From contig JBPCNX010000037.1 in NCBI GenBank assembly GCA_051000815.1, positions 186,001 through 250,000 on the forward strand: 64,000 bases of DNA, read 5' to 3'. This stretch comes from PSRF01 sp051000815. Its GTDB lineage: Bacteria; Acidobacteriota; Blastocatellia; Pyrinomonadales; Pyrinomonadaceae. Of this stretch, positions 34,093-43,838 are shown piece after piece (the first letter of the stretch is position 1; every line of letters begins with the position of its first letter). Made by a program: the position numbers and the translations under genes. The notes under the pieces were generated by a model, which did not search any database, was not told where the DNA came from, and saw only the letters and a program-made list of their open reading frames with translations.

Positions 34093-37000
34093 CTACTCAA
34101 ACCTGACTGAGACCAACTTCGATACACCCACTTCTTCCATTGTCACGCCATAGAGGGCCCGCGCCATTTCCATTGTTCTCTTGTTATGAGTGATGACGAT
34201 GAATTGCGTATTAGCAGACATTTCGGCAACCTTGTCAGTAAACCTACCGACATTCGCTTCATCAAGCGGCGCGTCGACTTCATCAAGCAAGCAGAAAGGC
34301 GCGGGCCGGTAGTGGAAGATTCCCAAAACGAGAGCGAGAGCAGCCATTGCTTTCTCGCCGCCTGAGAGCAGCAAAATATTCTGCAGGCGTTTGCCCGGCG
34401 GCTGGGCGATTACATCGATTCCAGACTCCAGAACGTCGTCGGCTTCTATCAAACTCATCTCGCCGCGGCCGCCGCCAAATAATTCCTGGAAAAACTCGCC
34501 AAAATTTTTATTAATCTGTTCGAAGGCATGGCGGAATCGCTCGCGTGAGCGGCGTTTGATTTCTCGCAGAGCTTCCTCGGTAGAAGCAATGCCTCCGAGG
34601 ATGTCCTGGCGCTGAACGGTGAGGAACAATAAGCGCTCCTCCGATTCGCTCAGCTCCTCGAGGGCCATCATGTTCACAGCTCCAAAACTGTCGATACGCG
34701 ACCGCAGTTCCTCGACACGCCTCTGACCTGCTTCAAGATCAAACTCCTCATCCGGGGCTTGTTCGCGCGCGAGTTCCTCGAGCGACTGGTTCAGTTCGGC
34801 AGCGCAGTTCTCGCGCACGAATGTCAGGTGGGCGTGGGCCTCAGCGCGCTGCACCTCAATTTCACTTCGTGAATTGCGGACCTCCGCGGCCCGCCGATTA
34901 ATTTCCGAAAGCTCGGATGAGAGGGTGTCGGCCTGCTGGCGCGCCTCCTCGAGTTGCTTCACCAGTCCGGAAATTTGCTGCTCTTCCGTGGCGCGCTCTG
35001 CCGTGACCGCGTTAGCCTTACCTTCGAGTATGGCAATTGACTGGCGTAGTTCTTCAATCCGGGTCGTGATCTCGATCACCTCGAAGCGATGGCGTTCGAT
35101 TCGCGAGGCAATGTCGGCATAATCGCCCTCAATTCGTCGCAGTTCCGCCGTCGTTGCGCGTCTTCGCTCTGCGGCAGCCGCTGCTGTGGCGCGTTGTACA
35201 GCTAGTCCTTCACTTTCCAACTCAACTTCGCGCCGGGTGGAGGCGAGCAATGCCGAAGCATCGATCACAATTTCACCGGCGGTTAGTCGTGCCGACTCTG
35301 CGGCTTCAGCCTCGGATAGTGCGGTCGCTCGTCGCTCCTCTACATCGCGACGCTCAGTCTCGACGCGACCTGTATCCTCAGCCACCACGCGCATGTGACG
35401 CTCAGCGCGTTCGATTTCCTGGGCCAGCCCGCTGGCTGTTAACTCGCGCGTCATCGCTTCGCGTTCTTCCCTGCCGATTAACTCATTGAGCACTACAACT
35501 GCGTCTTCAAGTTCAACCAATCGCGAGCGGGCGAGTTTGGCCGACTGTTCGGCGGACTCCAACTCCACTCCCAAAACTCCCGAGCGCGCTTCCAACTCAC
35601 GCAACTCCCGCTTGAAGGCCAGCAGCCCCGCGCCCTCTTCAACTGCCCGCGCATCGCCCGCGCTGACAAACTGTCCGCTCGCTACCCAGTCGCCGTTGAG
35701 CGTAACAAAGACCTCACCACTTGCCAGCGAACGCGTCATCGCCTCGTCAAGGTTCAAAGCGATGCGAGCGTTCATCCGTTGCGGCATCGTTCGGTTTAGT
35801 ACTGTAACAAGCTCGCGCGGCGCTCCCAGCAGATCGCTGACCCGCAGGTCCTGAACATTTTCACTGGTATACGAAAGCGAGAGCGATGTGCGCTCGTCGA
35901 GCTTGCAGGTCAGCGTATCGGTCTCCTCACTCGCGCCATGCAGCCCCGCCACTAGAAAGCTCGCGCGACCGCCATTGTTTTCACGCAACCATTGCGCTGC
36001 CCGGGCAGCGTCGTCAGGAGTGGGAACAACTACCGACTGTAACGACGAACCAAAAACGCCCTCCACAGCACGTTCCCATTTGGCATCAACGTTGAGTGCA
36101 TCCGCCAGAGTACCGATGAAATGAAAGTCGCGGGGCGTCGCGTCGTGAGAGAAAAGGAGCTGTACGGCCGATGAATAGTAAGCGCGGCGTTGATCCAGTT
36201 CCTTCAAACTCTCAAGCCGATGTCTGGTTCGAGAGTCTTCCTCGCGGACGCGGGTTAACTCGGCGTCGCCATCGCTGACAGCTTCATGCCCCTGGACAAC
36301 AGCGTGGACTGCGTTTTCACGTTCAGAATTCAGCTTAGCGATGTGCTCGCGCGCCGAAGCTATCTGACTTCCAAAACGCTCTGCTTCAGCTTTGCGCTCA
36401 GCGTGGTGGGCAGCGGCGCGTTCACCTTCGCGCGCCAGCCCTTCAGCCTGAGTCCCGAGACGCTCGATTGTGCCTTCCAGTTGACGCGCAATTTCTCGTA
36501 AACGCTCGGCGATTGCGGTGTGCTGTAATAGCTCGGCGCGGGCTCTTTCAATTTCAGTTTCAGAGTTGGCGGCGAGCGCCAGCTTGACCGCGTAAGCGTC
36601 CTCTGCGGTTCTGAGCGATAGCGCGCTTTCATCAGCCTCGGTTCTAAGGCTGGCGTCCTGCTCCTGTAACCGTTTGCATTCCGCTGCTACTAACCCCAGG
36701 CGGGCGGAAAGTGTTTCAATCTCAGCATCGACCTCTACTTTTCGCTTATCAAGCGAGACGACCTGATCTTCCTGATAGCTGCGTTCCCGTAACTCGCGAT
36801 CCCGCCGCAGTACGGCTTCTGCGGCAGCCGCTCTTGCCGCCGCCAAATCGTCTTCGATATTCCGCGCTTGATGTGTCGCACTGCGAGCATCGGTTTCCCG
36901 TTGCGTCAGTTCCGCAGCAATGCTGCTCTCCAGCAAACTAACTTCAGCAAGCCTGGTTTCCGTTTCGTCCAGCAACGTCGTCAGGCGCCGATCTTCGGCG

Positions 37001-37941
37001 ACAAACACGTGCCGCAGTAGTTCGCGCAGCTCTTCTCGATAAACGCGGTAACGTCGCGCCTTGGCAGCTTGCCGGCGCAGACTGTTTACCTGCCGATCTA
37101 TCTCCGAGATGATATCGGATATTCGCGAGAGGTTTCCCCGCGCGGATTCCAGACGACCTTCTGCCGCGCGCTGGCGGACGCGAAACTTTGTGATGCCCGC
37201 CGCTTCTTCAATAATTGTGCGGCGATCCATCGGCTTGGCCGAAAGAATCTGGCCGATGCGGCCCTGTTCGATTATTGCGTAATGCCCACCGGAGAGTCCC
37301 GTTCCGGAAAAGAGATCCTGAATATCCCGGAGCCGGCAGAGACGATCATTCAATAAGTATTCGCTCTCGCCCGAGCGATAAAGGCGGCGCGTGACGGCGA
37401 CCGATTCCCCCGGTTGAAATTCAAGGGCCAGATTACGCCTCCGCCAGTGACGCTTATGGGCCTTGGTAATCTGAGCAGGAGTGGCGGCCTCGGTTGGAGG
37501 TGTGGCGGAAGCAAGTTCAGCGGGCTCGTCCGCAGAAATGGCGACGACCTCAGCCGGCGTTTCCAGGCTCGACGCGGCCTTTTCCTCGGGCAAATCCAGG
37601 TCTACAACCCGATCATCGATTTGTTCGAGGGTAGAGTCGATGTCCTCAATATCCGGCTCAATCTCTACCACCTCATCGCGCACCATGTGCATGACAACTT
37701 CAGCCATGCCGCTCGGTTGCCGGTTGCGCGAGCCCTGAAAGATGACGTCTTTCATTTCGGCTCCGCGCAGGTGCTTTACCCGCTGTTCGCCCAGTACCCA
37801 GGCGATCGCGTCCGCAACATTGCTCTTACCACAGCCATTAGGGCCAACAACCGCGGTAATTCCGTCACCTGTAAAGAGAATTTCTGTGTAGTCCGCGAAG
37901 GATTTGAAGCCGGTGATCTCTAACCTATGAAGTTTGAACAT
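34093..37941 (-). CDS. smc: Chromosome segregation ATPase SMC
   Basis: 1282 residues, longer than the usual ~1180-1190. The Walker A motif GPNGCGKS is at 33-40, followed by a coiled coil, a hinge around 590-720 (FIGTLADALNVDAKWERAVE), the return coiled coil, and the C-terminal ABC signature LLSGGEKAMAALAL with Walker B CLLDEVDAPLDEAN. The extra length lies mainly in an insertion at about 88-170 of the N-terminal head, acidic at first and then Ala/Pro/Thr-rich. It should form a ring with ScpA/ScpB (not in the window) for chromosome compaction. Confidence 0.97.
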   Translation of the reverse strand: MFKLHRLEITGFKSFADYTEILFTGDGITAVVGPNGCGKSNVADAIAWVLGEQRVKHLRGAEMKDVIFQGSRNRQPSGMAEVVMHMVRDEVVEIEPDIEDIDSTLEQIDDRVVDLDLPEEKAASSLETPAEVVAISADEPAELASATPPTEAATPAQITKAHKRHWRRRNLALEFQPGESVAVTRRLYRSGESEYLLNDRLCRLRDIQDLFSGTGLSGGHYAIIEQGRIGQILSAKPMDRRTIIEEAAGITKFRVRQRAAEGRLESARGNLSRISDIISEIDRQVNSLRRQAAKARRYRVYREELRELLRHVFVAEDRRLTTLLDETETRLAEVSLLESSIAAELTQRETDARSATHQARNIEDDLAAARAAAAEAVLRRDRELRERSYQEDQVVSLDKRKVEVDAEIETLSARLGLVAAECKRLQEQDASLRTEADESALSLRTAEDAYAVKLALAANSETEIERARAELLQHTAIAERLREIARQLEGTIERLGTQAEGLAREGERAAAHHAERKAEAERFGSQIASAREHIAKLNSERENAVHAVVQGHEAVSDGDAELTRVREEDSRTRHRLESLKELDQRRAYYSSAVQLLFSHDATPRDFHFIGTLADALNVDAKWERAVEGVFGSSLQSVVVPTPDDAARAAQWLRENNGGRASFLVAGLHGASEETDTLTCKLDERTSLSLSYTSENVQDLRVSDLLGAPRELVTVLNRTMPQRMNARIALNLDEAMTRSLASGEVFVTLNGDWVASGQFVSAGDARAVEEGAGLLAFKRELRELEARSGVLGVELESAEQSAKLARSRLVELEDAVVVLNELIGREEREAMTRELTASGLAQEIERAERHMRVVAEDTGRVETERRDVEERRATALSEAEAAESARLTAGEIVIDASALLASTRREVELESEGLAVQRATAAAAAERRRATTAELRRIEGDYADIASRIERHRFEVIEITTRIEELRQSIAILEGKANAVTAERATEEQQISGLVKQLEEARQQADTLSSELSEINRRAAEVRNSRSEIEVQRAEAHAHLTFVRENCAAELNQSLEELAREQAPDEEFDLEAGQRRVEELRSRIDSFGAVNMMALEELSESEERLLFLTVQRQDILGGIASTEEALREIKRRSRERFRHAFEQINKNFGEFFQELFGGGRGEMSLIEADDVLESGIDVIAQPPGKRLQNILLLSGGEKAMAALALVLGIFHYRPAPFCLLDEVDAPLDEANVGRFTDKVAEMSANTQFIVITHNKRTMEMARALYGVTMEEVGVSKLVSVRFE

Positions 37942-38161
37942 GCGCGAAAATCAGTGTTTATCAGCTCGCCCGTGTCCAGAACGGCTCCAAGAGGGAGGTC
38001 TACGGGTGTGCCAATATAAGTTGGAGATGATTAGGATGTCAACTAAAACCTCAGGTCAGGTAACTTTAATGAAGTGAGAAGCAAACTTAAAAGGAGAGCT
38101 TAATTCTGAAAAGCGAGCTGGGTCCAAAATCGGGACGGCCACCCGGGAGGCCACGCGGTCC

Positions 38162-39760
38162 TCAATTTGGCGACTGAGGAAGGAACTCCTTACGCACGTA
38201 GAGCCGGAAGTTTACGCCGGGGCGAAGCGAGAAGGTGCCGGATTCATTTAAACCGGAGTTAACCTGCTGGTAATCCTGGCCAAACTGCTGTTCCATCTCG
38301 GCGTCCTGTCCTTCCGCAGCGATGATTATGGGTTCGGTGGACGGAGTCATACGTCCGGTGTAGGCCACCCGAGTGAAGTCGCGAAAATACCAGGGCAATG
38401 GCCAGTATTCGGGTGCGACAATCGTAATTCCCGTTTGTCCACCCTGCCCGGTGCGCTCAACGACACGGTCTATTTCCTTAAGCATTGCCAGGGTCTCGCG
38501 ACGGGTATGAGCATAGACGTATACGTAATATTGAGAGTCGTTGTCGTAGTTGAAGAAATTTAGATCTATCGTTTGGTAGCCACTGATTGCCAGGGCCAGA
38601 ACCATGATTCCCACCAGCAAGCGCAATTGGCCGAGCGCTTCTTCCCAAATCATCTGCATTCCAATACCAGCAGTTAGCGCCAGCGGAACAATGAAATTTA
38701 ACGCGAGCCAGGGAGTCTTGTAAGAAATTAGAGAATAGGCCGCGAGAATTCCCGAGGCCCACAACATGACGAAGAGGGAAAATGAGTTGCGGGGCTTCCA
38801 GACAATGAGACCTGTACCGATAGTCGCCAGGAACAAAATCGGGGACTCTTGGCGCAGTAGCCAGAGAATGTAGGTCGTAAGAGGATGCACATGAGCTGTC
38901 TTGCCGGTCCTGCTCCAGAACTCAAAGGTTCTCAGCGAATCGTAAACACCCTTCGGATAGTTGGTAAAAAACGAAGAATAAAAGAGCACGTAGAGCGCGA
39001 CGAAAACCGCGATCGCAACCAGACCCCAAACCGCGACCTTCATCGGCCCGCCGAGCCTCTCGATGACATTCAAGGCTCTCTCTTTCTTTACTGATTTTGA
39101 CCCGCGGCGTTTACCATCGCGTGCGTCGGGCAGATTACGTCTTCCCAGATGCCGGTAGACCCGAGTGAGTGCGAGCGCAATCAATAGCACCGCTACCGAG
39201 ATGATCGCTGTTTCTTTTGTGGCGAAAAGCAACGCTGCCGAAATTGCTGCCAGAACGAGGTAAACCGGCTGACTGTCTTCGTAATACTTCAACGCCGCCA
39301 CAACTAATCCCAACGTAAAGAATACGAACAGCGTTTCGTGTATGAAGTAGCGCGAGAGATAGACGGCTCCGGGTGAGACCGCCAGCAGCGTCGCGGCCGC
39401 AAGAGTGCCGATTGTTCCTAACCAGCGCCGAAGCAATAGGACGAGCCAGACTGTTGCAAGTCCGAACAGTGCTGGGACAAGCCGGATGGTAACTGTGTGC
39501 AGCCCATATTTATCCTGAGCTGCCGGGCCGAATAGAAATCTCAGGATCCACGGAATGATCGCGGAAAAGTAATAGAGGGTGGGTCCGTGGTAATTTGCTG
39601 GGTCGTACTGGTAGAAACCTTCGCGCACTAATCTAATCAGAAAATTTCCATTGACTCCTTCATCATGATGGAGCGGCACTAAGTCAAGATCGTAAAGTCT
39701 CAGAACAGCGGCCGCCACCAGAATGCAAACGGCGGCAACGCGCCAATTGCGCTCGGACAT
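38162..39760 (-). CDS. TIGR03663-type polytopic glycosyltransferase-like protein
   Basis: About 532 residues from ATG 39760 (GGGG seven bases upstream). A TTG-started extension of 43 residues would overlap the upstream gene and is less likely. The family fingerprint is VPLHHDEGVN and DPANYHGPTLYY in the first extracytoplasmic loop, resembling PMT/ArnT enzymes that use lipid-linked sugars. Around 11 TM helices follow, then a C-terminal soluble segment. The acceptor is unknown. It follows another large polytopic protein on the same strand. Confidence 0.85.
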   Translation of the reverse strand: MSERNWRVAAVCILVAAAVLRLYDLDLVPLHHDEGVNGNFLIRLVREGFYQYDPANYHGPTLYYFSAIIPWILRFLFGPAAQDKYGLHTVTIRLVPALFGLATVWLVLLLRRWLGTIGTLAAATLLAVSPGAVYLSRYFIHETLFVFFTLGLVVAALKYYEDSQPVYLVLAAISAALLFATKETAIISVAVLLIALALTRVYRHLGRRNLPDARDGKRRGSKSVKKERALNVIERLGGPMKVAVWGLVAIAVFVALYVLFYSSFFTNYPKGVYDSLRTFEFWSRTGKTAHVHPLTTYILWLLRQESPILFLATIGTGLIVWKPRNSFSLFVMLWASGILAAYSLISYKTPWLALNFIVPLALTAGIGMQMIWEEALGQLRLLVGIMVLALAISGYQTIDLNFFNYDNDSQYYVYVYAHTRRETLAMLKEIDRVVERTGQGGQTGITIVAPEYWPLPWYFRDFTRVAYTGRMTPSTEPIIIAAEGQDAEMEQQFGQDYQQVNSGLNESGTFSLRPGVNFRLYVRKEFLPQSPN

Positions 39761-39842
39761 CTCGTTACCCCGCACCGCTCCTGCATTTGGCTGTTCCGTC
39801 GCTTTCGCGTTCGCAGCGACGACGTTAGGGCCGCGTTGCTTC

Positions 39843-41870
39843 TTACGGTTGCGCGATCTTGTAGAGGCGGTAGTCACCAACTTCTCCAACTTTAGTGAAA
39901 CGTGAAAAGAATTGATCGTTCACATTCGTTACGTTGCGCTCCTGCGGGCCAACCACGATGTACGAGGCCCCGTATTTCCGCAACAATTCTTCGGCGTCCG
40001 GTGCGCCTGCATAGATTCGTCTAATTTCGCATTCGCGCGGTGCGAATTCAAGACCGTGCGTCCAAATGTGCCCCGGATATCCCATCAGCGATCTACGACC
40101 GGTGAGAAAGGATGGATGATTATGTACCGGCGCATGAACGATTAGACTTCGTGGGTCTGTCTGTCTCTTTATCAATTCCGCAAATGCAATTCCCCGATCG
40201 TCAAAAACACCATACCCTGTCGATCTCACCACGATAGACGCCACGTCGAGACCGCCGGCGAGTGTTAGACAAGCAAAGAGCACGAGGGCAAGTCCGCGGC
40301 GCAGACCTCGTTTGTGCCAGAGGCGCGCCAGCAACAGAGCGACCAAAGGAGCTGACGCGAGCCACCAATAATAAAGGACCTTGATATTGTCCCACACCCA
40401 GGGCGCGAGCTTGACGAGATTCGGAACAATGAAACAGAGCGTGAAGGGCAGATAATAGACTAGCAGACGACGGGAAATAAGGTAGTTCTCGCCACGCCAG
40501 AAAATCGCGAGCAGCAGCAAAGGGATAAAGAGTCCCGTGTTCTTAAACCAGAACCAGACCGTGTTTTCTGTGCCTCGATCCCAACCAAAGTGCCAATCAA
40601 AAAAAGTCGCTGCGTCGACGGCGCTATTGTGCGTTGACCACCATAATTGCGGTAACGCTACAATCGAAGCGCATAAGAAGAACGCGACCCAATCGCGCCA
40701 ACGCCGTTGCAACAACGCGATGCACGCGCCAACTCCCATCACCACAACGAAACTATGAGCGTGAACAAGCGGCAACAGACCGGCGACAAGTCCGGCCGCG
40801 ATCATGCGGGTAACAGACGGGGGAAAAGGGGAACCGGGTAACAGGGGAAGAGACCGAGTCCCGGATACGCTCGGGTGCTTTTCTTTTTGTCTGGTCTTTT
40901 TTCCACCTTTCCCCGTTCCCCCGTTCCCCTGTTTCCCTCGTTCCTCCGACAGCCACCATTGGGTGAAGACGATCACCGCCAGCGGCAACCCAAGGAGCAT
41001 GCCTCGCTGCGGTACCAATAGCGTCGAGATCGCGTTGCCCCAACGCCAGGTAGTGTCTGGGATTATAGTGACTGAGGGTGGCAATGACGTAAGCGCCCCC
41101 AGCAAACCTGTCTCACTTCCCTTTGCCGCTTCCCATAACAGCACCCAGCCAAATCCTCCGTTAAGAAATACGAGTAGCGGAGTGACGACCGCTGCCAGGC
41201 GATTTTTGACCAGGACAAGCGCCCAGCGGTGGAGTAGCCCGACGAAGGACAGCGCGACGATAAAGTTTGGGAGGAACATCGACTCGCGTAAACTAGCGCC
41301 GCAGCGTACGAAGATTGCGGAAACAAAATCCGTTAGGAAAGGATAAGTAAACCTCACCCCCGAGTAGCTTGGGTCTTCAGGGGGAAAGTTATTACCAAAC
41401 GCAAAACTGGTGATCACGCTGAGATGAAAAGGCAGATCGCCAAAATTATTTAGTAGACCCGTGGCCAGTCCGTCAGGCGTTTCGATCATTGCGCGATCAA
41501 AGACCAGCCAGAGAATGATTGCGGCTCCGGCATAGAACAGAAAATACTTAACCGCCGGGGCGCTCGGTTTGCGCAGGTTGCGCCGGATTGTCTGCGAAGC
41601 AACCCTTAAATCGCTTCGCACAGCTTGACGTTGCTCTTTGCTCCTAAGAATCAGAAATGGAAGCAAGAGGACAATGGTAGTAATTGTGATTGAGGTGAGG
41701 GTGAGTCCGATGAGGGAAGCTAAGACAAAACCGATTAATCCCAGGGCGGTCAGACCAATACAGGCGCCGGCACAGAGACGCGCTGCTAAGGAAGCTCCTT
41801 CGTCATAGAGATAGGTGGCAATCGTGCCGCTCGCCGTAACCAGCAAGGTGAGCACGAGCGAAATGATCAT
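39843..41870 (-). CDS. Large polytopic membrane protein, glycosyltransferase-like
   Basis: About 675 residues from ATG 41870; longer in-frame sequence upstream runs into a repeat and looks non-coding. More than 12 TM helices. A long loop near residue 130-180 (PFHLSVITSFAFGNNFPP, RFTYPFLTDFVSAIF) resembles lipid-sugar transferases of GT-C type, and a C-terminal soluble region holds GVFDDRGIAF and VVGPQERN. I cannot name a family. A Gly/Lys-rich segment of about 47 residues in the middle is encoded by an inverted word repeat lying in frame inside the gene. Confidence 0.72.
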   Translation of the reverse strand: MIISLVLTLLVTASGTIATYLYDEGASLAARLCAGACIGLTALGLIGFVLASLIGLTLTSITITTIVLLLPFLILRSKEQRQAVRSDLRVASQTIRRNLRKPSAPAVKYFLFYAGAAIILWLVFDRAMIETPDGLATGLLNNFGDLPFHLSVITSFAFGNNFPPEDPSYSGVRFTYPFLTDFVSAIFVRCGASLRESMFLPNFIVALSFVGLLHRWALVLVKNRLAAVVTPLLVFLNGGFGWVLLWEAAKGSETGLLGALTSLPPSVTIIPDTTWRWGNAISTLLVPQRGMLLGLPLAVIVFTQWWLSEERGKQGNGGTGKGGKKTRQKEKHPSVSGTRSLPLLPGSPFPPSVTRMIAAGLVAGLLPLVHAHSFVVVMGVGACIALLQRRWRDWVAFFLCASIVALPQLWWSTHNSAVDAATFFDWHFGWDRGTENTVWFWFKNTGLFIPLLLLAIFWRGENYLISRRLLVYYLPFTLCFIVPNLVKLAPWVWDNIKVLYYWWLASAPLVALLLARLWHKRGLRRGLALVLFACLTLAGGLDVASIVVRSTGYGVFDDRGIAFAELIKRQTDPRSLIVHAPVHNHPSFLTGRRSLMGYPGHIWTHGLEFAPRECEIRRIYAGAPDAEELLRKYGASYIVVGPQERNVTNVNDQFFSRFTKVGEVGDYRLYKIAQP
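40808..40944. repeat. Inverted 'word' repeat (GGGGAAC type) inside a coding region
   Basis: Left arm about 40808-40850 holds GGGGGAAAAGGGGAAC-like words. Right arm about 40903-40944 holds CCCCGTTCCCC-like words as reverse complement. It keeps the reading frame of the surrounding membrane-protein gene, encoding the EERGKQGNGGTGKGGKK stretch and what follows. Confidence 0.82.
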
Positions 41871-41998
41871 GTGTTTACGCGCGAAGGCATTCCGAACGAT
41901 GAATGCTGATTGCCTGCCTGATCCTATAGTTACCTTGTCTGAAGTGCCGCAGCGGATTATACGCGAAGGAATACACAACGCGATAAGGATGGTTTCTG

Positions 41999-42079
41999 AA
42001 AGTCCAAGGTCCGATGCCGCCTCCTGCAAAAGCGAGGTGCTAGCGGACTTTGGACCTTGGACATTCGACTTTGGACTTG
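41999..42079. repeat. Inverted 'word' repeat (GGACTTTGGACC type)
   Basis: Left arm 41999-42013 (AAAGTCCAAGGTCCG) and right arm about 42044-42079, which repeats GGACTTTGGACCTTGGAC words. It lies in the divergent region between the polytopic protein and ychF. Confidence 0.78.
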
Positions 42080-42123
42080 TTCGCTGTTATCGGTTAGTTT
42101 CAAAGCTGCGAGGCAAATAACAA

Positions 42124-43224
42124 ATGTTACGAGCAGGTATTGTTGGCTTGCCCAATATTGGCAAGACCACGCTTTTCAATGCGGTGACCGCACAGACTTC
42201 TGCCGTGACGGCGAACTACGCGTTCTCCACCAGCAAGCCCAATGTCGGTGTCGTCACGGTGCCCGATGAACGTCTGGCGCCCCTCGCAGAAATTGTGAAG
42301 ACGAAGGTCATTGTTCCCGCGAGTGTTGAATTCGTCGACATTGCCGGACTCGTGCGCGGCTCGTCGAAAGGAGAAGGCCTCGGCAACCAGTTTCTCGCCA
42401 GCATACGCGAAACCGACACGATGATTCAGGTTGTCCGCTGCTTCGAAGACGAGAATATCGTCCACGTCGACGGCGCCCTCGATGCCCGGCGAGATATTGA
42501 AACGATCCAGATCGAGCTGGCGCTGGCCGACCTCACAACCGTCGAGCGCCGCCGAGAGCGCGTGCAAAAAGGCGCAAAAGGCGGGGAGAAGATTGCGCGG
42601 GCCGAACTCGGGGTGCTCGACAAATTACAGCCCGCGTTGGAAGAGTTTCAGCCCGCCAAGAGTGTGGCTCTCAACGAAGAAGAACTCACCATCGCCCGCA
42701 ACTATTTCCTGTTGACGATGAAGCCGACTATCTACGCGGCCAACGTTAACGAAGCCACCCTCGGAGCGCCAAACGACAATGAACAGATGCAGGCAATTCG
42801 GGAAGTTGCTGCCAGTGAAGGGTCTGAATGTATTGTGATCTGCGCGCAATTGGAGTCAGATCTAGTGGGGCTGGCGCCTAAAGAGCGGCGCGAGTACCTG
42901 GAGTCGCTCGGAGTTAAGAGTAGCGGCGTCGACCAACTGATCAAGAGCGCATATCGCGTGCTTGGTCTGATGTCGTTTCTGACTGCCGGCGAAAAAGAGG
43001 TGCGGGCCTGGACGATTCAACAAGGCTCGCGCGCGCAAGACGCCGCCGGGACAATTCATTCCGATATCGCACGAGGCTTCATCCGCGCCGAGATCGTCAG
43101 CTACGAAGACCTGCTGGGTGCACGTACGTACGCGACAGCGCGCGAACGCGGACTGCTGAGACTTGAAGGCAAAGACTACATCATGCAGGAAGGCGACATC
43201 GTAAACTTTCGCTTTAACGTGTAG
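42124..43224 (+). CDS. ychF: Redox-regulated ATPase YchF (Obg-family)
   Basis: 366 residues, typical length. The G1 loop is GLPNIGKTTLFN, switch II DIAGLVRGSSKGEGLGNQFL, and the G4 region is replaced by the YchF-type YAANVNE. A C-terminal TGS domain ends MQEGDIVNFRFNV. YchF prefers ATP and binds ribosomes in stress responses. It starts its own unit after a divergent promoter region. Confidence 0.97.
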   Translation: MLRAGIVGLPNIGKTTLFNAVTAQTSAVTANYAFSTSKPNVGVVTVPDERLAPLAEIVKTKVIVPASVEFVDIAGLVRGSSKGEGLGNQFLASIRETDTMIQVVRCFEDENIVHVDGALDARRDIETIQIELALADLTTVERRRERVQKGAKGGEKIARAELGVLDKLQPALEEFQPAKSVALNEEELTIARNYFLLTMKPTIYAANVNEATLGAPNDNEQMQAIREVAASEGSECIVICAQLESDLVGLAPKERREYLESLGVKSSGVDQLIKSAYRVLGLMSFLTAGEKEVRAWTIQQGSRAQDAAGTIHSDIARGFIRAEIVSYEDLLGARTYATARERGLLRLEGKDYIMQEGDIVNFRFNV

Positions 43225-43264
43225 TTATACCCACCGGCCAGTAGGCATTAGGCAAAAAACAAAT

Positions 43265-43345
43265 CAGCCACGGATGAATGCGGATTTGACGGATCTGAAC
43301 AAAAAAGTTCCTGATCCGTGTCATCCGCGTTTATGTGCGGCTAAT
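43265..43345. repeat. Inverted 'word' repeat (GCCACGGATGAATGCGGAT type)
   Basis: Arms about 43265-43299 and 43311-43345 are near reverse complements with a short A-rich loop, placed 40 bases after ychF. Related in style to the CCACAGAT repeats at 23216 and 27920. Confidence 0.8.
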
Positions 43346-43393
43346 TTTCTTATTGTCTAACAGCGAATTCAGAGGCAAAACCCGGTGACGAGG

Positions 43394-43609
43394 TCAGCGC
43401 AGCAGGGCACGAATACCGACGAGGATCAGATAACCGATCGCGACAATCACAGCCACCTTGATTACTAATACGGCAAGTTTAAAAAGAAATCCGATTATGC
43501 CCAGTGTGATGCCCGCAGCGGCCAGAACCAGGGGGATACCAACCACCAAAACAAAAAGTCCCAGAAGTATCATTCCAACTATTCTCAAAACATCCTTAGC
43601 TTCGTTCAT
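43394..43609 (-). CDS. Small two-TM membrane protein, unknown function
   Basis: 71 residues from ATG 43609, which has GGAG seven bases upstream. A longer reading frame lacks support. Two hydrophobic helices dominate (LRIVGMILLGLFVLVVGIPL and the C-terminal half), with a Lys and an Arg between and after them. No known family. It is convergent with ychF. Confidence 0.7.
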   Translation of the reverse strand: MNEAKDVLRIVGMILLGLFVLVVGIPLVLAAAGITLGIIGFLFKLAVLVIKVAVIVAIGYLILVGIRALLR

Positions 43610-43838
43610 TTCTAGTCTCCAAATCTTTTTCTTGAGCTCACCACCTCTCTGAAGAACTGGATTGTGTGCTCGCTTCGGGTATACGAAGAACAATTGACAG
43701 TCGTTCCGTTGAAGTTCAGACCTGCCGCTCAGACCGGGCTGTCGGCGAATTGTGATAATCTTTACGTGAAAACAGTAAAAATGGGCCTTGATAAACCCTG
43801 ACTGCGTCGCCCACGCGGCGCCCTAATCGACTTTTCGT

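Noticed and set aside
38120..38160. Possible hairpin terminator after the TIGR03663 gene (GGCCACCCGGGAGGCC)
   Set aside because: Short, imperfect stem without a convincing T tract.
23216..43345. CRISPR array interpretation of the repeated words
   Set aside because: Repeats are inverted rather than direct, without regularly sized unique spacers, and no cas gene is present.
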